Of a stretch of 64,000 nucleotides of DNA, positions 40,763 through 49,705 are shown one piece after another. The DNA is taken from assembly GCF_000787835.1 (NCBI RefSeq), contig NZ_BBPP01000003.1, positions 101,411 through 165,410 of the forward strand, in the 5' to 3' direction. Both the position numbers and the translations under genes were made by a program. The number at the start of each line of letters is the position of its first letter. Position 1 is the first letter of the stretch. The notes under the pieces were generated by a model. It made no database searches, was not told the DNA's origin, and worked only from the letters and a program-made list of their open reading frames with translations. This stretch comes from Streptacidiphilus melanogenes. Lineage in GTDB: Bacteria > Actinomycetota > Actinomycetes > Streptomycetales > Streptomycetaceae.

Positions 40763-41305
40763 GTGAAGATCACCTATCAGCGCTTCGAGTCCGCCGACGC
40801 GGAGGAACTGGTCGGCCTCCTCTCGGGAGACACGTGGCCGTTCCACGGCTCCGAGCTCGTCGACCCGGCCGCCGTGCGGCAGCGGATCGAGGAGAGCGGC
40901 TACGACGACCAGGACAACCGGGCCTTCTGGATCATCGTGGCAGGTCAACGGGCCGGATTCGTCCGGTTGACGGACCTGCGCGACGAGACACCGCTGTTCG
41001 ACCTGCGGATCCGTTCCGGGTACCGGGGGCGCGGTCTCGGCGGACAGGCGCTGGCCTGGCTCACCGGGTACCTGTTCACCGAGTTCCCGGGGGTGCGGCG
41101 GATCGAGGGCACGACCCGTCAGGACAACGTCGCCATGCGCCGCGCCTTCCTCCGGTCCGGCTACGCGAAGGAGGCGCACTACCGGGACGCCTGGCCGGCG
41201 TCCGACGGGCGGGTGCATGACGCCGTCGGATACGCGATCCTGCGACGCGACTGGCTCTCCGGCACCACGACGGCTCCCGACTGGGACGACGAACGCCTCC
41301 TGTGA
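40763..41305 (+). CDS. GNAT-family N-acetyltransferase
   Basis: 180 aa. Motif A is DLRIRSGYRGRGLGGQALAWL, holding the acetyl-CoA pyrophosphate loop R-G-x-G-x-G, followed by EGTTRQDNVAMRRAFLRSGYAKEAHYRDAWP, the C-terminal alpha-4/beta-7 typical of Rim-like and antibiotic-type acetyltransferases. The substrate is unknown. The GTG start at 40763 is preceded by GGGAG at some distance. It may be co-transcribed with the hypothetical gene upstream. Confidence 0.9.
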   Translation: MKITYQRFESADAEELVGLLSGDTWPFHGSELVDPAAVRQRIEESGYDDQDNRAFWIIVAGQRAGFVRLTDLRDETPLFDLRIRSGYRGRGLGGQALAWLTGYLFTEFPGVRRIEGTTRQDNVAMRRAFLRSGYAKEAHYRDAWPASDGRVHDAVGYAILRRDWLSGTTTAPDWDDERLL

Positions 41306-41367
41306 CGCGGCGGCGTGGTCCCGGTCGTTCGTCCGGTGAGTGGCGAGGAAGTCGCCGCCGACGGCGG

Positions 41368-41949
41368 TCAGCCGTGTTCGAGCTGCTGGAGCAGGACCTC
41401 CGCCCGTGGCCAGGGGCCGTAGCCGGAGGCCGGGTTGAGGTGGCCGACCGGGCCGAGCTCGACGAGGCGGCTGCCCCAGTCACGGGCCAGGTCGGCGACC
41501 GCCGCGAACACGCCCAGCGGGTCGTCCGCGCTGGCGGCGACGATGCTGGGGAACGGCAGCGGAACGCGCGGCACCGGGGTCCAGCCGTGGTCGGCCAGGA
41601 CCTCGGGGGAGGGGTGGCCGTCCGGCAGGGCCGTGTCGAAGTCCGGCGGCGTGGCCAGCAGCGCGCCGGTGACCTCGGCGCTGTGACGGTGGGCCCAGTG
41701 CACGGTGGTGAGGACCCCCGCGCTGTGGGCGACCAGGACGACGGGCCCGTCGACCTCGGCCACGACCCGATGGAGGGCGTCGACCTGCGCGGCGCGGCTG
41801 AGCCGGTCCTTGGTCAGCGGCGGGACCGTCCGCACCGCGCGGCCCGTGGCGGTGAGCGCGTCGGACAGGGCGGTCTGCCAGTGCTCGGCGACGTGGTCGC
41901 GCAGTCCGGGGACCAGGACGACGGTCGGCCGCTCGGCCTCGGTGGTCAT
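41368..41949 (-). CDS. RBBP9/YdeN-type serine hydrolase
   Basis: 193 aa. VVLVPGLRDHVAEHWQTAL is the typical start of the family, VLVAHSAGVLTT has the nucleophile Ser, DDPLGVFAAVADLA provides the Asp and LGPVGHLNPASGYG the His. These small alpha/beta hydrolases cleave esters of unknown nature. The start ATG overlaps the MFS stop (ATGA), so it is the last gene of the catabolic operon. It may hydrolyse the substrate taken up or an intermediate. Confidence 0.9.
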   Translation of the reverse strand: MTTEAERPTVVLVPGLRDHVAEHWQTALSDALTATGRAVRTVPPLTKDRLSRAAQVDALHRVVAEVDGPVVLVAHSAGVLTTVHWAHRHSAEVTGALLATPPDFDTALPDGHPSPEVLADHGWTPVPRVPLPFPSIVAASADDPLGVFAAVADLARDWGSRLVELGPVGHLNPASGYGPWPRAEVLLQQLEHG

Positions 41950-43334
41950 GCGGGGAGCTCCGTCTCCGTGGGCTGCGTGGGTCGGGTGGTCTCCGGCGTG
42001 TCCGCCGCTTCCGGCACTTCCGGCGTTTCGCTGAGGCGGACCGCCTCCGCCGGCGCCGAGCGGGCGGTCAGCCGGACGAGGTCGCGGGGGTAGCAGCGGC
42101 GGCCGAGGAGGAAGACGGCCACCGTCACCACGGACACCAGCGGCACCAGTTGCAGGGCGCCGCGCAGCCCCGCGTGGTCGGCCAGCACGCCGGTAAGCGA
42201 CGGTCCCGGGGCGAGGCCCAGCAGGCTGTTGGACAGGGTGAGCGTGGCGAAGGCGGTCGCGGAAACCAGGGCAGGGGTGAGGTTGGCGACCATCGCCGCG
42301 GCCGGCCCGGCCGTGCCCGCGCAGGCCAGACATCCCGCCGCCAGCAGGACCAGCTGCAAGGACCCGTCGGGGAGGCTGAAGGCGCCGGTGAGCAGCACCA
42401 GCGAGGCGAGGCTGCTGCCGATCGCGACGGCCCACTTGCGGGTGGGCACGGTCTGGCTGATCCGGTCGGAGAGGACCCCGCCCGCGATCATGCCGACGCC
42501 GATCAGCAGGGTGAACAGCCCGGCGGTCGCACCGGACTTGGCGGTGCTCAGGTGGTAGTAGCGGTTGAAGTAGCTGGGCAGCCAGGCGATGAGCGCGCCC
42601 GGGACCAGGAACTGCAGGCCGCTGCCCAGGTAGGCGCTGATCACCGAGACGGAGGAGAACAGCTGCGGCAGCAGCGACGGGAGCGGGGCGGAGGCGCGCG
42701 GCCCGGCCCCGGCTGCCGCGGCGCCCTTCGGGTCGAGTCGCTTCTCCGTCACCACCAGGGCGAAGACCGCCGCCAGGACCAGGCCGAGGATGCCCATCGC
42801 CCCGAACGCCCAGCGCCAGCCGAACTGCTGGGCCAGTGCGCCGCCGAGCGCGACGCCGAGCACCGACCCGAAGGCGCCCCCGGCGATGAACGCACCGGAG
42901 AGCGTCGCCCGGAGCGCCACGGGGAAGACGCTGAGGACGACCGCGATGCCCACACTGCCGTAGGCCGCCTCACCGATACCGACGAAGATCCGGCCGACGA
43001 AGAGCTGGCCGTAGCCGGCGGAGACCGCGCACCCGAGGGTGGCCAGGCTCCACAGGACGGCGGCGGACAGCAGACTCCTGACCCGGCCCCAGCGGTCCGC
43101 CAGGAACGACATCGGGAAGGTGAGCAGCCCGACGGCCAGCGCCACGACGCCGCTGAGGGACCCCAGCTTGGCGTCACTCAGCAGCCACTGGGCCTTGAGC
43201 AGCGGAAAGACGGCGTTCAGCACCTGGCGCGACATGTAGTCGGACAGGAGCAGGGCGAAACTCAGGGCGAAGACGACCCAGGCGTAGCGTCTGGGCACGG
43301 CCGGCGACGTTCCGGCGCTGGTGGGGAACCTCAT
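41946..43334 (-). CDS. MFS transporter, ACS-like, of the catabolic operon
   Basis: 462 aa, 12 helices. YAWVVFALSFALLLSDYMSRQVLNAVFPLLKAQW is helix 1 with its following loop, typical of anion:cation symporters that import organic acids. FLADRWGRVRSLLSAAV is the loop 2-3 motif and FVGIGEAAYGSVGIAVV helix 4. The acidic C-terminal tail (PEVPEAADTPETT) is cytosolic. ATG 43334 has GAGGTGG. Import of a carboxylate substrate for the neighbouring oxygenase and cleavage enzyme is the simplest reading. Confidence 0.9.
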   Translation of the reverse strand: MRFPTSAGTSPAVPRRYAWVVFALSFALLLSDYMSRQVLNAVFPLLKAQWLLSDAKLGSLSGVVALAVGLLTFPMSFLADRWGRVRSLLSAAVLWSLATLGCAVSAGYGQLFVGRIFVGIGEAAYGSVGIAVVLSVFPVALRATLSGAFIAGGAFGSVLGVALGGALAQQFGWRWAFGAMGILGLVLAAVFALVVTEKRLDPKGAAAAGAGPRASAPLPSLLPQLFSSVSVISAYLGSGLQFLVPGALIAWLPSYFNRYYHLSTAKSGATAGLFTLLIGVGMIAGGVLSDRISQTVPTRKWAVAIGSSLASLVLLTGAFSLPDGSLQLVLLAAGCLACAGTAGPAAAMVANLTPALVSATAFATLTLSNSLLGLAPGPSLTGVLADHAGLRGALQLVPLVSVVTVAVFLLGRRCYPRDLVRLTARSAPAEAVRLSETPEVPEAADTPETTRPTQPTETELPA

Positions 43335-43378
43335 CGTTGCCACCTCGGCTTGTGGGGGTAACTGGATGTGACGTGTGC

Positions 43379-44284
43379 TCAGAAGGGCCGGTCGCCGACG
43401 ATCTCCGCGCGCTCCATGCGGCGGACGGCGGGCCAGTAGTCGTTGACGGCGTAGTGCTGGGTGCTGCGGTTGTCCCAGATGGCGACCGAGTTGGGCTGCC
43501 AGCGCCAGCGCACCTGGAACTCGGGGACGGCAGCCTGGCTGGTCAGGTACTGCAGCAGCTGACCCGCCCCGGGGGCGAAGTCCTGCCCGAAGCGGACGCG
43601 CCCGGGCGTGTGGTAGTTGACGAAGTGCGTGGTGAAGCTGTTGACGAAGAGGATCTTCTCGCCGGTCTCCGGGTGGGTGCGCACCACCGGGTGCTCGGCG
43701 TCCGGGTACTGCTCCTTGAGGGCGTGCCGCTGTTCGAGCGGCATGACGGCCCCGAAGGTGGCCTCGATGCTGTGGCGGGCGCGCAGCCCCTCGATCTGCG
43801 TCCTGACGTGCTCGGGCAGGCGCCGGTAGGCCGCGGCCATGTCGACCCAGAGGGTGTCGCCGCCGACCGGTGGGCACTCGACGCACCGCAGCACCGCGCC
43901 CATGCCGGGGGCCTCGCGCCAGGTGCCGTCGCTGTGCAGGGCGTTCTCGTAGTCCGCGGTCCGCTCCGAGCCCTTGTGGATGCGAACCAGCCCGGGGTGC
44001 TCCGGATCGCTCCCGGCGACGGGGTGGTCCATGAGCGGCCCGAAGCGCCGCGCGAAGGCGACGTGCTCGGCGCGGCTGAACGTCTGGTCGCGCAGGAACA
44101 GCACCTTGTGGCGCAGCAGCAGCGCGCGGATCTCGGTGAACAGCTCGTCGTCAGCGATCGCGTCGGCGAGGTCCACGCCGTGCAACTGCGCGCCGATGGT
44201 GGAGGTCAGCGGCTCGGCCTCGACGATGCCGCGGACCTCGGGCGGCTTCGCGGGGGTGGTGTCGGTGGCCAGGGTGTCGGTCAT
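43379..44284 (-). CDS. TauD/TfdA-type Fe(II)/2-oxoglutarate dioxygenase
   Basis: 301 aa. The iron ligands are H117 and D119 (HSDGTW) and H277 (QHYAVNDY); the 2-oxoglutarate Arg is R288 or its neighbour. RALLLRHKVLFLRDQTFS and FGPLMDHPVAG are family blocks. It hydroxylates a carboxylate or sulfonate substrate. It is 24 bp upstream of nothing conflicting and follows the quinone oxidoreductase on the same strand. Its place beside a BKACE enzyme suggests formation of a beta-hydroxy or keto acid intermediate. Confidence 0.93.
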   Translation of the reverse strand: MTDTLATDTTPAKPPEVRGIVEAEPLTSTIGAQLHGVDLADAIADDELFTEIRALLLRHKVLFLRDQTFSRAEHVAFARRFGPLMDHPVAGSDPEHPGLVRIHKGSERTADYENALHSDGTWREAPGMGAVLRCVECPPVGGDTLWVDMAAAYRRLPEHVRTQIEGLRARHSIEATFGAVMPLEQRHALKEQYPDAEHPVVRTHPETGEKILFVNSFTTHFVNYHTPGRVRFGQDFAPGAGQLLQYLTSQAAVPEFQVRWRWQPNSVAIWDNRSTQHYAVNDYWPAVRRMERAEIVGDRPF

Positions 44285-44308
44285 GATGTTTCCTCCCGGA
44301 AGGAGTGG

Positions 44309-45292
44309 TCACAGGACGAAGACGGAGGATCCGGTGGTGCGTCCGGACTCCAGGTCGCGGTGCGCCTGGACGGCGTCTTCGAGGCGGTAGCGCTGGTCGG
44401 TCCGGATGCTGATACGGCCGGAGGCGACGTGCCCGAACAGCTCCGCCGACAGCTCGTCCCGCTCGGCGGAGTCGGCGATGTAGTCGGCCAGCGCCGGGCG
44501 GGTGACGAACACCGAGCCCGCGAGGGCGAGTTGCACGGCGTCGATCGGCGGGACGGGGCCGGAGGCGGTACCGAAGCAGACGAGCACGCCGCGCTTGGCC
44601 AGCGACGCGAGCGAGGCGGCGTAGGTGTCCTGGCCGACGCTGTCGTAGACGACCGGAACACCCGCGCCGTCGGTCAGTTCGCGCACCCGCTCGGGCAGGT
44701 TCTCGCGCCGGTAGAAGACGACGTGGTCCACGCCGTGGGCGCGGGCCAGTTCGGCCTTCTCCTCGGTCGACACGGTGCCGATCACGGTCAGGCCCAGCAG
44801 CTTGGCCCACTGGGCCACGATCAGGCCCACGCCGCCGGCCGCGGCGTGCAGCAGGATCGTGTCCCCGGCCCTCAGGTTCCGCATGCGCGCGATGCGTCGC
44901 AGCAGGTAGGCGGCGGTCAGGCCGCGCATGGTCATGGCGGCGGCCGTCTCGCAGCCGATCGCGTCGGGTAGCCGGATCAGGTGCGCGGCGGGCAGGACCC
45001 GTTCGGTGCTGTAGGCGCCCAGCGGGCTGCCGGTGTAGGTGACCCGGTCGCCCGGGGCGACGTGGGTGACCCCCGCACCGACGGACTCGACCACGCCGGC
45101 CGCCTCGACGCCCATCCCCGCCGGGAGCGGGGACGGATACAGGCCGGATCGGAAGTAGGTGTCGGCGAAGTTGAGGCCCACGGCCTCGTGCCGGACCCGG
45201 ACCTCGCCGGGGCCGGGATCGCCGACGGCGACCTTCTCGTACCGCAGGACGCTCGGGTCCCCCGTCTGATGGAAGCGGACGGCGTACGCCAC
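44309..45292 (-). CDS. NADPH:quinone oxidoreductase-like zinc-free MDR enzyme
   Basis: 327 aa. GLNFADTYFRSGLYPSPLPAGMGVEAAGVVESVG and ILLHAAAGGVGLIVAQWAKLLG (nucleotide-binding AAAGGVG) are hallmarks of the zinc-independent QorA-type medium-chain dehydrogenases. GTG 45292 has a GGAG upstream; the frame runs open to 45346. In the operon it could oxidise the alcohol or reduce an enoyl intermediate formed by the dioxygenase. QorA-type quinone reduction in stress is the alternative. Confidence 0.9.
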   Translation of the reverse strand: MAYAVRFHQTGDPSVLRYEKVAVGDPGPGEVRVRHEAVGLNFADTYFRSGLYPSPLPAGMGVEAAGVVESVGAGVTHVAPGDRVTYTGSPLGAYSTERVLPAAHLIRLPDAIGCETAAAMTMRGLTAAYLLRRIARMRNLRAGDTILLHAAAGGVGLIVAQWAKLLGLTVIGTVSTEEKAELARAHGVDHVVFYRRENLPERVRELTDGAGVPVVYDSVGQDTYAASLASLAKRGVLVCFGTASGPVPPIDAVQLALAGSVFVTRPALADYIADSAERDELSAELFGHVASGRISIRTDQRYRLEDAVQAHRDLESGRTTGSSVFVL

Positions 45293-45379
45293 GGAAGTCT
45301 CCAGGAGTGGGTGGTGGGCGAGGGCAGGCGCGGGGGCATGCGGCACGGCCGCGTGGCGGAACCGTGCGGGATCGGGCGG

Positions 45380-46471
45380 TTACTCGGGCCGGGGCCGGTG
45401 GATGTCGCCGCCGGAGCCCTCGGGCCGGAGCATGAAGCCGCGCTGGCCGGGCTGGCGGTTGGGCACCATGCCCAGACGGGCCAGGGTCTCCTCGGTGCTG
45501 CCGTAGTGCTCGCCGATCTTGTAGATCTTCCGGGCCTCGGCGCCGCCGGCGATGTCACGGCCGAGCGCCTCGGAGATTCTGACCATCTGCTCGATCTGCT
45601 TCACCGTGGTCATCCGCTCGCCCTTGCGGAACCACAGGTTGTCCTCGTTGCCGACCCGGACGTGCTGTCCGAGCGCGATGCCCACGGCGTTCATCGGCGC
45701 GACCGCCCGCATCGAGCTCTCGATGGTGAGCACGGCGCCGTCCGGGACGCGGCGGACGAACTCGACCAGGTCAGCCGGGTGCCGCCCGGCGAAGCCGCCG
45801 CCGATGGCCACGTAGTTGAGCACCAGCGGACCGGTCCAGATCCCCTTGCGGATCAGCCGCTCGACGGTCTCCAGCTGTGCCAGGGTGGCGAGTTGGAAGT
45901 GGGGCTGGATCCCGTTGGCGGTCAGCCGCTTCAGGTGCTCCAGGTAGAAGTCCGGCCCGGCCTCGACGACCATGTTCCGGTACGCCTTGTACAGGGCCGG
46001 GTTGGCGCCGATCGAGGTGCCGTCGAGGTCGTCGGCGGTCATGATCTCGACGATGTTCATCTGGTAGGTGTTGATCGCGATCGTCACCTGGTCCGGCCGG
46101 GGGTCCAGCTTGGCCAGCAGGTGCCGGGTGTCGTAGCTGAGCCACTTCGCCTCGTCGCCGCCCTCCTCGGGGGCGAACGAGATCGAGCCGCCGATCTGCA
46201 GCACCATGTCGGGCACCGCCTCGCGCAGCCGGGTCAGCAGCTCGTTGAACATCGACATCCGCTTCGAGCCGTGCCCGTCGAGCTCGCGGACGTGGATGTG
46301 CAGCACGGTGGCGCCGGCGTTGTAGCAGTCGACGGCGGCCTGGACGTGCTCGTCCATGGTCAGCGGGATGTCCTCGGCGTCGCCCGGCAGCCACTCGGGG
46401 CCGTAGGGCGCGGCCTGGATGACGAGCTTCTCCTGGTTCTCAGGGAACAGCGAGTCGTCGTGGAAGTGCAC
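45380..46471 (-). CDS. BKACE-family beta-keto acid cleavage enzyme
   Basis: 363 aa. Family members condense a beta-keto acid with acetyl-CoA and split it into acetoacetate and a new CoA ester, using Zn. Visible features are VIQAAPYGPEWLP, GATVLHIHVREL (two zinc His), MVLQIGGSISFAPEEGGDEAKW, VLNYVAIGGGFAGRHPADL and AVGIALGQHVRVGNEDNLWF. The best-known members act on 3-keto-5-aminohexanoate and dehydrocarnitine. The substrate here is open; the GGSI-x-FAPEEGGD variant may narrow it. It is the first structural gene downstream of the AraC regulator, with 188 bp between. Confidence 0.93.
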   Translation of the reverse strand: MHFHDDSLFPENQEKLVIQAAPYGPEWLPGDAEDIPLTMDEHVQAAVDCYNAGATVLHIHVRELDGHGSKRMSMFNELLTRLREAVPDMVLQIGGSISFAPEEGGDEAKWLSYDTRHLLAKLDPRPDQVTIAINTYQMNIVEIMTADDLDGTSIGANPALYKAYRNMVVEAGPDFYLEHLKRLTANGIQPHFQLATLAQLETVERLIRKGIWTGPLVLNYVAIGGGFAGRHPADLVEFVRRVPDGAVLTIESSMRAVAPMNAVGIALGQHVRVGNEDNLWFRKGERMTTVKQIEQMVRISEALGRDIAGGAEARKIYKIGEHYGSTEETLARLGMVPNRQPGQRGFMLRPEGSGGDIHRPRPE

Positions 46472-46659
46472 GGTCCCTCTCCTTCACAGGAACGGCCGAC
46501 CGCTCGTCGCACTCGTCCCGATGGGACGGGGACGAGGACGAGGATCGGGGCGGGCCCCTCAGCGGGGTGCCGCTACCGTAGATCCGGACGACGGGCTTCG
46601 CTTTACCGATGGAGACGGCTGACTTGTCATTTCGGGACAGCCAGCGCCGCCTGGGCCGG

Positions 46660-47682
46660 TCAGTACTCAGCGGCTCGCTCGGCAGCGCGCCGCGCGCGCC
46701 ACTCCCGGGCGCTGCAGCCGAACTGCTGGCCAAACCAGCGTGAGAACGCGCTCGGCGAGGCGAAGCCGAGCAGCCCGGAGATCTCCGTCAGCGACCGGCG
46801 CGGGCTCGCCACGAGCTGCTCGGCCAGCTGCCGGCGCGTGGCGCCCAGCAGCGAGGAGAACGTCTCCCCGGCCTCGGCGAGACGACGGTGCACAGTGCGC
46901 CGGTCGACGCCGAGGCTGTGGGCGATCTGCTCGACCGAGCAGCGACCGGTCGGCAGCAGCACCTCGATCAGCTCGCGCACCCGGTCCTCGGCGGCGGTGT
47001 CGCGGGGGACGGCGATCGCCTCGAAGTACTGCCGCGCATAGGCGCGCAGTTGGGGGTCGGCGAGGGCGTTGGGGGAGTCGAGCTCGCCGGCGTAGAAGAC
47101 GAACCCGTCGAACTCGCGCTCGAACTCCACATGGGGGCCGAAGAGACGCCGGTGGGTTCCGGCCTCCGCCGACGGGGCCGGGTGCGTGAAACACACGGTC
47201 AGCGACTGCCAGCGCTCGCCCAGGAACCCGCGCAAGACACGGTGCAGCGCCGCCACCGCCAGCTCGGTCGCCTGCCGGTGCTCGAGCTCCTCGCCCAGGT
47301 CCAGCGTCACCTTCAGCGTCGCCAGGCCCTGCGCCTCCGAGAGCCGGATGTGCAGCAGCTCGTTGTACATGTGCTCGTGCCGCAGCAGCAGGCCGAGCGC
47401 GCTGCGCACGTCCGGCTCCTCCCGCACGACCAGTCCGATCGGGCCCAGCGTGGACAGACGCCGGTACTCGGCCAGCAGCAGCCCGAAGTCCGGCCGCCGC
47501 GCCGCCGCAGCGGAGAGCTCCAGCAGCTGGACCGCGGCCGAACCCGCGATCCACCGGTCCGGCACGGTGAGGGCGGCAGCGTCCAGCCCCACCCGCCGCA
47601 GCAGCGGCTGCGGATCGATCCCGACGGACCGGCTGAGCTCGACGTACCCGTTCAGCGACGCCGTGCGGACCAGGGGTTTCAC
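46660..47682 (-). CDS. AraC-family regulator (arabinose-binding-domain type)
   Basis: 340 aa. The N-terminal AraC_binding_2-like domain begins RTASLNGYVELSRSVGIDPQPLLRRVGL, the type found in ArgR/OruR/QhpR-like activators. The C-terminal double helix-turn-helix is VEQIAHSLGVDRRTVHRRLAEAGETFSSLLGATRRQLAEQLV and LTEISGLLGFASPSAFSRWFGQQFGCSAREWR. It heads the catabolic block on the same strand, so activation of the BKACE-TauD-MFS genes by their substrate is likely. Confidence 0.92.
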   Translation of the reverse strand: MKPLVRTASLNGYVELSRSVGIDPQPLLRRVGLDAAALTVPDRWIAGSAAVQLLELSAAAARRPDFGLLLAEYRRLSTLGPIGLVVREEPDVRSALGLLLRHEHMYNELLHIRLSEAQGLATLKVTLDLGEELEHRQATELAVAALHRVLRGFLGERWQSLTVCFTHPAPSAEAGTHRRLFGPHVEFEREFDGFVFYAGELDSPNALADPQLRAYARQYFEAIAVPRDTAAEDRVRELIEVLLPTGRCSVEQIAHSLGVDRRTVHRRLAEAGETFSSLLGATRRQLAEQLVASPRRSLTEISGLLGFASPSAFSRWFGQQFGCSAREWRARRAAERAAEY

Positions 47683-47763
47683 TTCTTAGCCGCCTCCCGG
47701 TCGGTGCCTGTCCCCAAGGGGTAAGCCATCCGTCCCGTGTAGTCAAGGTCGATCGAGCCGTGC

Positions 47764-47802
47764 CTCCCCTGACAGCAGGTGTCAGGGGAGCGCGTCTAGC
47801 CT
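47764..47802 (+). promoter_or_regulatory. CTGACA-N5-TGTCAG operator and leaderless promoter
   Basis: CTCCCCTGACA (47764-47774), spacer GCAGG, TGTCAGGGGAG (47780-47790): perfect 11-bp arms. A -10 TAGCCT (47797-47802) lies 11 nt after the TGTCAG core and 7 nt before the NIPSNAP ATG, so the transcript is probably leaderless. The same geometry recurs at 63957-63994. Confidence 0.7.
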
Positions 47803-47809
47803 GCCGCGT

Positions 47810-48415
47810 ATGAGCATCGTCGAACTCCGGCAGTACACCCTGCACCCCGGCGCCCGGGAGACCCTGATCGAGCTGTTCGAGCGCGAGTTCGTGACCGGCC
47901 AGGAGGCCGTCGGCATCACCCTCGGCGGCCGGTTCCGCGACCTCGACGACCCGGACCGCTTCGTCTGGCTACGCGCCTTCCCCGACATGACGCACCGTCG
48001 GCGCTCGCTGGAGGCCTTCTACACCGGCCCGGTGTGGCGGGAGCACCGCGACGTCGCCAACGCCACCATGCTCGACAGCGACGACGTCCTGCTCCTTCGC
48101 GGCCCGAACTTCACCCCCGAGCCGGGCGCCCGCGAGGTGACGGTCACCGTCTGCCACCCCTCGGACCCGGCGGCCTTCGACGACTACGCCGCCCGGCACC
48201 TGCGCCCGATCCACGCCCTGCACCGCACCGAGCACGCCGACAACGACTACCCCCTCCTCCCCGTCCGCACCGGCGAGGACGTCCGCGTCTGGTTCGGCCC
48301 CACGGCCGCCCCTTCGCCCTGGCCCCACCAGCACCTGCGCCTCGAACCCGTGACGACCTCCCCGGCGCGTCCACGGGGTGACGGGCCGTCACGCACCGGG
48401 AGGCTGGTGGGTTAG
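47810..48415 (+). CDS. NIPSNAP family protein
   Basis: 201 aa. IVELRQYTLHPGARETLIELFEREFVTGQEAVG and FVWLRAFPDMTHRRRSLEAFYTGPVWREHRDVANATM are the NIPSNAP ferredoxin-like domain, a stress-related fold without defined catalysis. The C-terminal half has a second related unit and a Pro/Arg tail. The ATG has no ribosome site; the -10 ends 7 nt before it. A strong inverted repeat overlaps the promoter, suggesting a TetR-type repressor that is not adjacent. Confidence 0.88.
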   Translation: MSIVELRQYTLHPGARETLIELFEREFVTGQEAVGITLGGRFRDLDDPDRFVWLRAFPDMTHRRRSLEAFYTGPVWREHRDVANATMLDSDDVLLLRGPNFTPEPGAREVTVTVCHPSDPAAFDDYAARHLRPIHALHRTEHADNDYPLLPVRTGEDVRVWFGPTAAPSPWPHQHLRLEPVTTSPARPRGDGPSRTGRLVG

Positions 48416-48484
48416 GCATGGGGTATCGCGGTTGCGCCGGAGTTCGTGAGGGGAACCGGTGTTGCCGGGCACCACGCAGCACGC

Positions 48485-48950
48485 GTGATCGACTTCTTGA
48501 CCGCGGTGCGGGCGGGGACGAGCCCGCGCCGGAGGCGTTGCTCGGTGCGTTGTTCGAGGGCGGGGTGTTCCGCGCCCGTCACCGACGCCGGATCGGTGCT
48601 GTTCCTCCTCGACGATGAGCGGTCGCCGACGCTGCTCGGGTTCACCGATGCGGGCATCGGCGCGCAGCTGCTGCCGGCGGCCACCAGGATGGTGCACTGC
48701 GATGCGGCGCGGCTGAGGGACATCCTGGAGAAGACCGGCGTCGCCGTGCTCGGGGTCCGCTCCGGGAACGGGCAGGCGACCATTCCCGCACAGGTGCTGC
48801 GGAACTGGGCGACCTACGGTCCCGGTGCTGAGATGAAGCTCGACCGGACCGCCGACCCGGTCCCGCGCGTACGACGACCCGTCGGTTGCTCCGGCGAACG
48901 CCACCATGCCCGACCTTCGGGCAAAGCGACGCTGGTTCGGCGGTTCCTGA
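48485..48950 (+). pseudogene. frameshifted SseB-like protein gene
   Basis: Coding similarity runs across three frames: VIDFLTAVRAG, shift near 48516, DEPAPEALLGALFEGGVFRAR, shift near 48577, VTDAGSVLFLLDDERSPTLLGFTDAGIGAQLLP through ATYGPGAEMKLDRTADPV, shift near 48863, RAYDDPSVAPANATMPDLR, AKRRWFGGS, TGA at 48948. The joined protein (about 155 aa) resembles the SseB N-terminal domain proteins of actinobacteria. The first two shifts compensate each other; the third changes the end. It is either a decaying gene or a set of assembly indels. The start codon is uncertain. Confidence 0.6.
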
Positions 48951-48999
48951 CGGGACGTTCCGGTGCCTCGTGCGTGAGATGTGGGGCGGCGCGCTCGGG

Positions 49000-49587
49000 C
49001 TACGGGACGTTCCAGGCGGAGATCATGGGTTGCCCGTCCTCGGTGGCGAGGACGCTGAGCGTGCCCGGATGCGGATGGCCGAGCAGTCGGCTCGCGGACG
49101 CATCGAGGCCGAGCCAGCGGACGGTGAGAACGCGAGCCAGGTGGCCGTGCGCGACGACGGCGACGTCGCCGTCGTCCAGCAGCGGACGGATGCGGTCCAG
49201 TACCGCGTCCGCCCGTGCGGCTACCTGCGCGAGTTGCTCGCCCGGGTGGTCGACGTCGCCCGGAGCGACGCCGTCGCGCCACAGGTCCCAGCCTGGCCTC
49301 GTCTCGCGGATCTGCTCGGCGGTCAGGCCTTCGTAGCCGCCGTAGTCCCACTCGACCAGGTCGGGATCGGGCTCGGCACTGGTCAGACCGGCGAGCTCGG
49401 CCGTCCGCATGGCGCGGCTCAGTGGGCTGCTGAGCACGGCGACCAGACGGCGCTGCGCCAGTCTCGGAGCGAGAGCTCTGGCCGCGGCCTCGCCCGGTGC
49501 GGTCAGTGCGACGTCGGTCCGTCCGGCATGCCGGCCCGACAAGCTCCATGCGGTCTGGCCGTGCCTGATCACTATCAGCTCACCCAT
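49000..49587 (-). CDS. histidine phosphatase family protein
   Basis: 195 aa. ELIVIRHGQTAWSLSGRHAGRTD is the catalytic R-H-G motif, SSPLSRAMRTAELAGL the second Arg block, VEWDYGGYEGLT the Glu region and VAVVAHGHLARVLTVRWLG the second His. All catalytic residues (R, H, R, E, H) are present. It is closest to cofactor-independent phosphoglycerate-mutase-like phosphatases acting on small phosphates. ATG 49587 is used; the frame is open to 49617 with a further start. Confidence 0.93.
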   Translation of the reverse strand: MGELIVIRHGQTAWSLSGRHAGRTDVALTAPGEAAARALAPRLAQRRLVAVLSSPLSRAMRTAELAGLTSAEPDPDLVEWDYGGYEGLTAEQIRETRPGWDLWRDGVAPGDVDHPGEQLAQVAARADAVLDRIRPLLDDGDVAVVAHGHLARVLTVRWLGLDASASRLLGHPHPGTLSVLATEDGQPMISAWNVP

Positions 49588-49705
49588 GGCCGCGCACGCT
49601 ATCTGATCTTGTGGCACTCCGAGACGGGTTTCATCGCCTTCGCCACCCTCGCCGGTCCCTCATCGCCCCGGACGGGCCCACTGAGGGAGATGACCTCTCA
49701 GCGGG

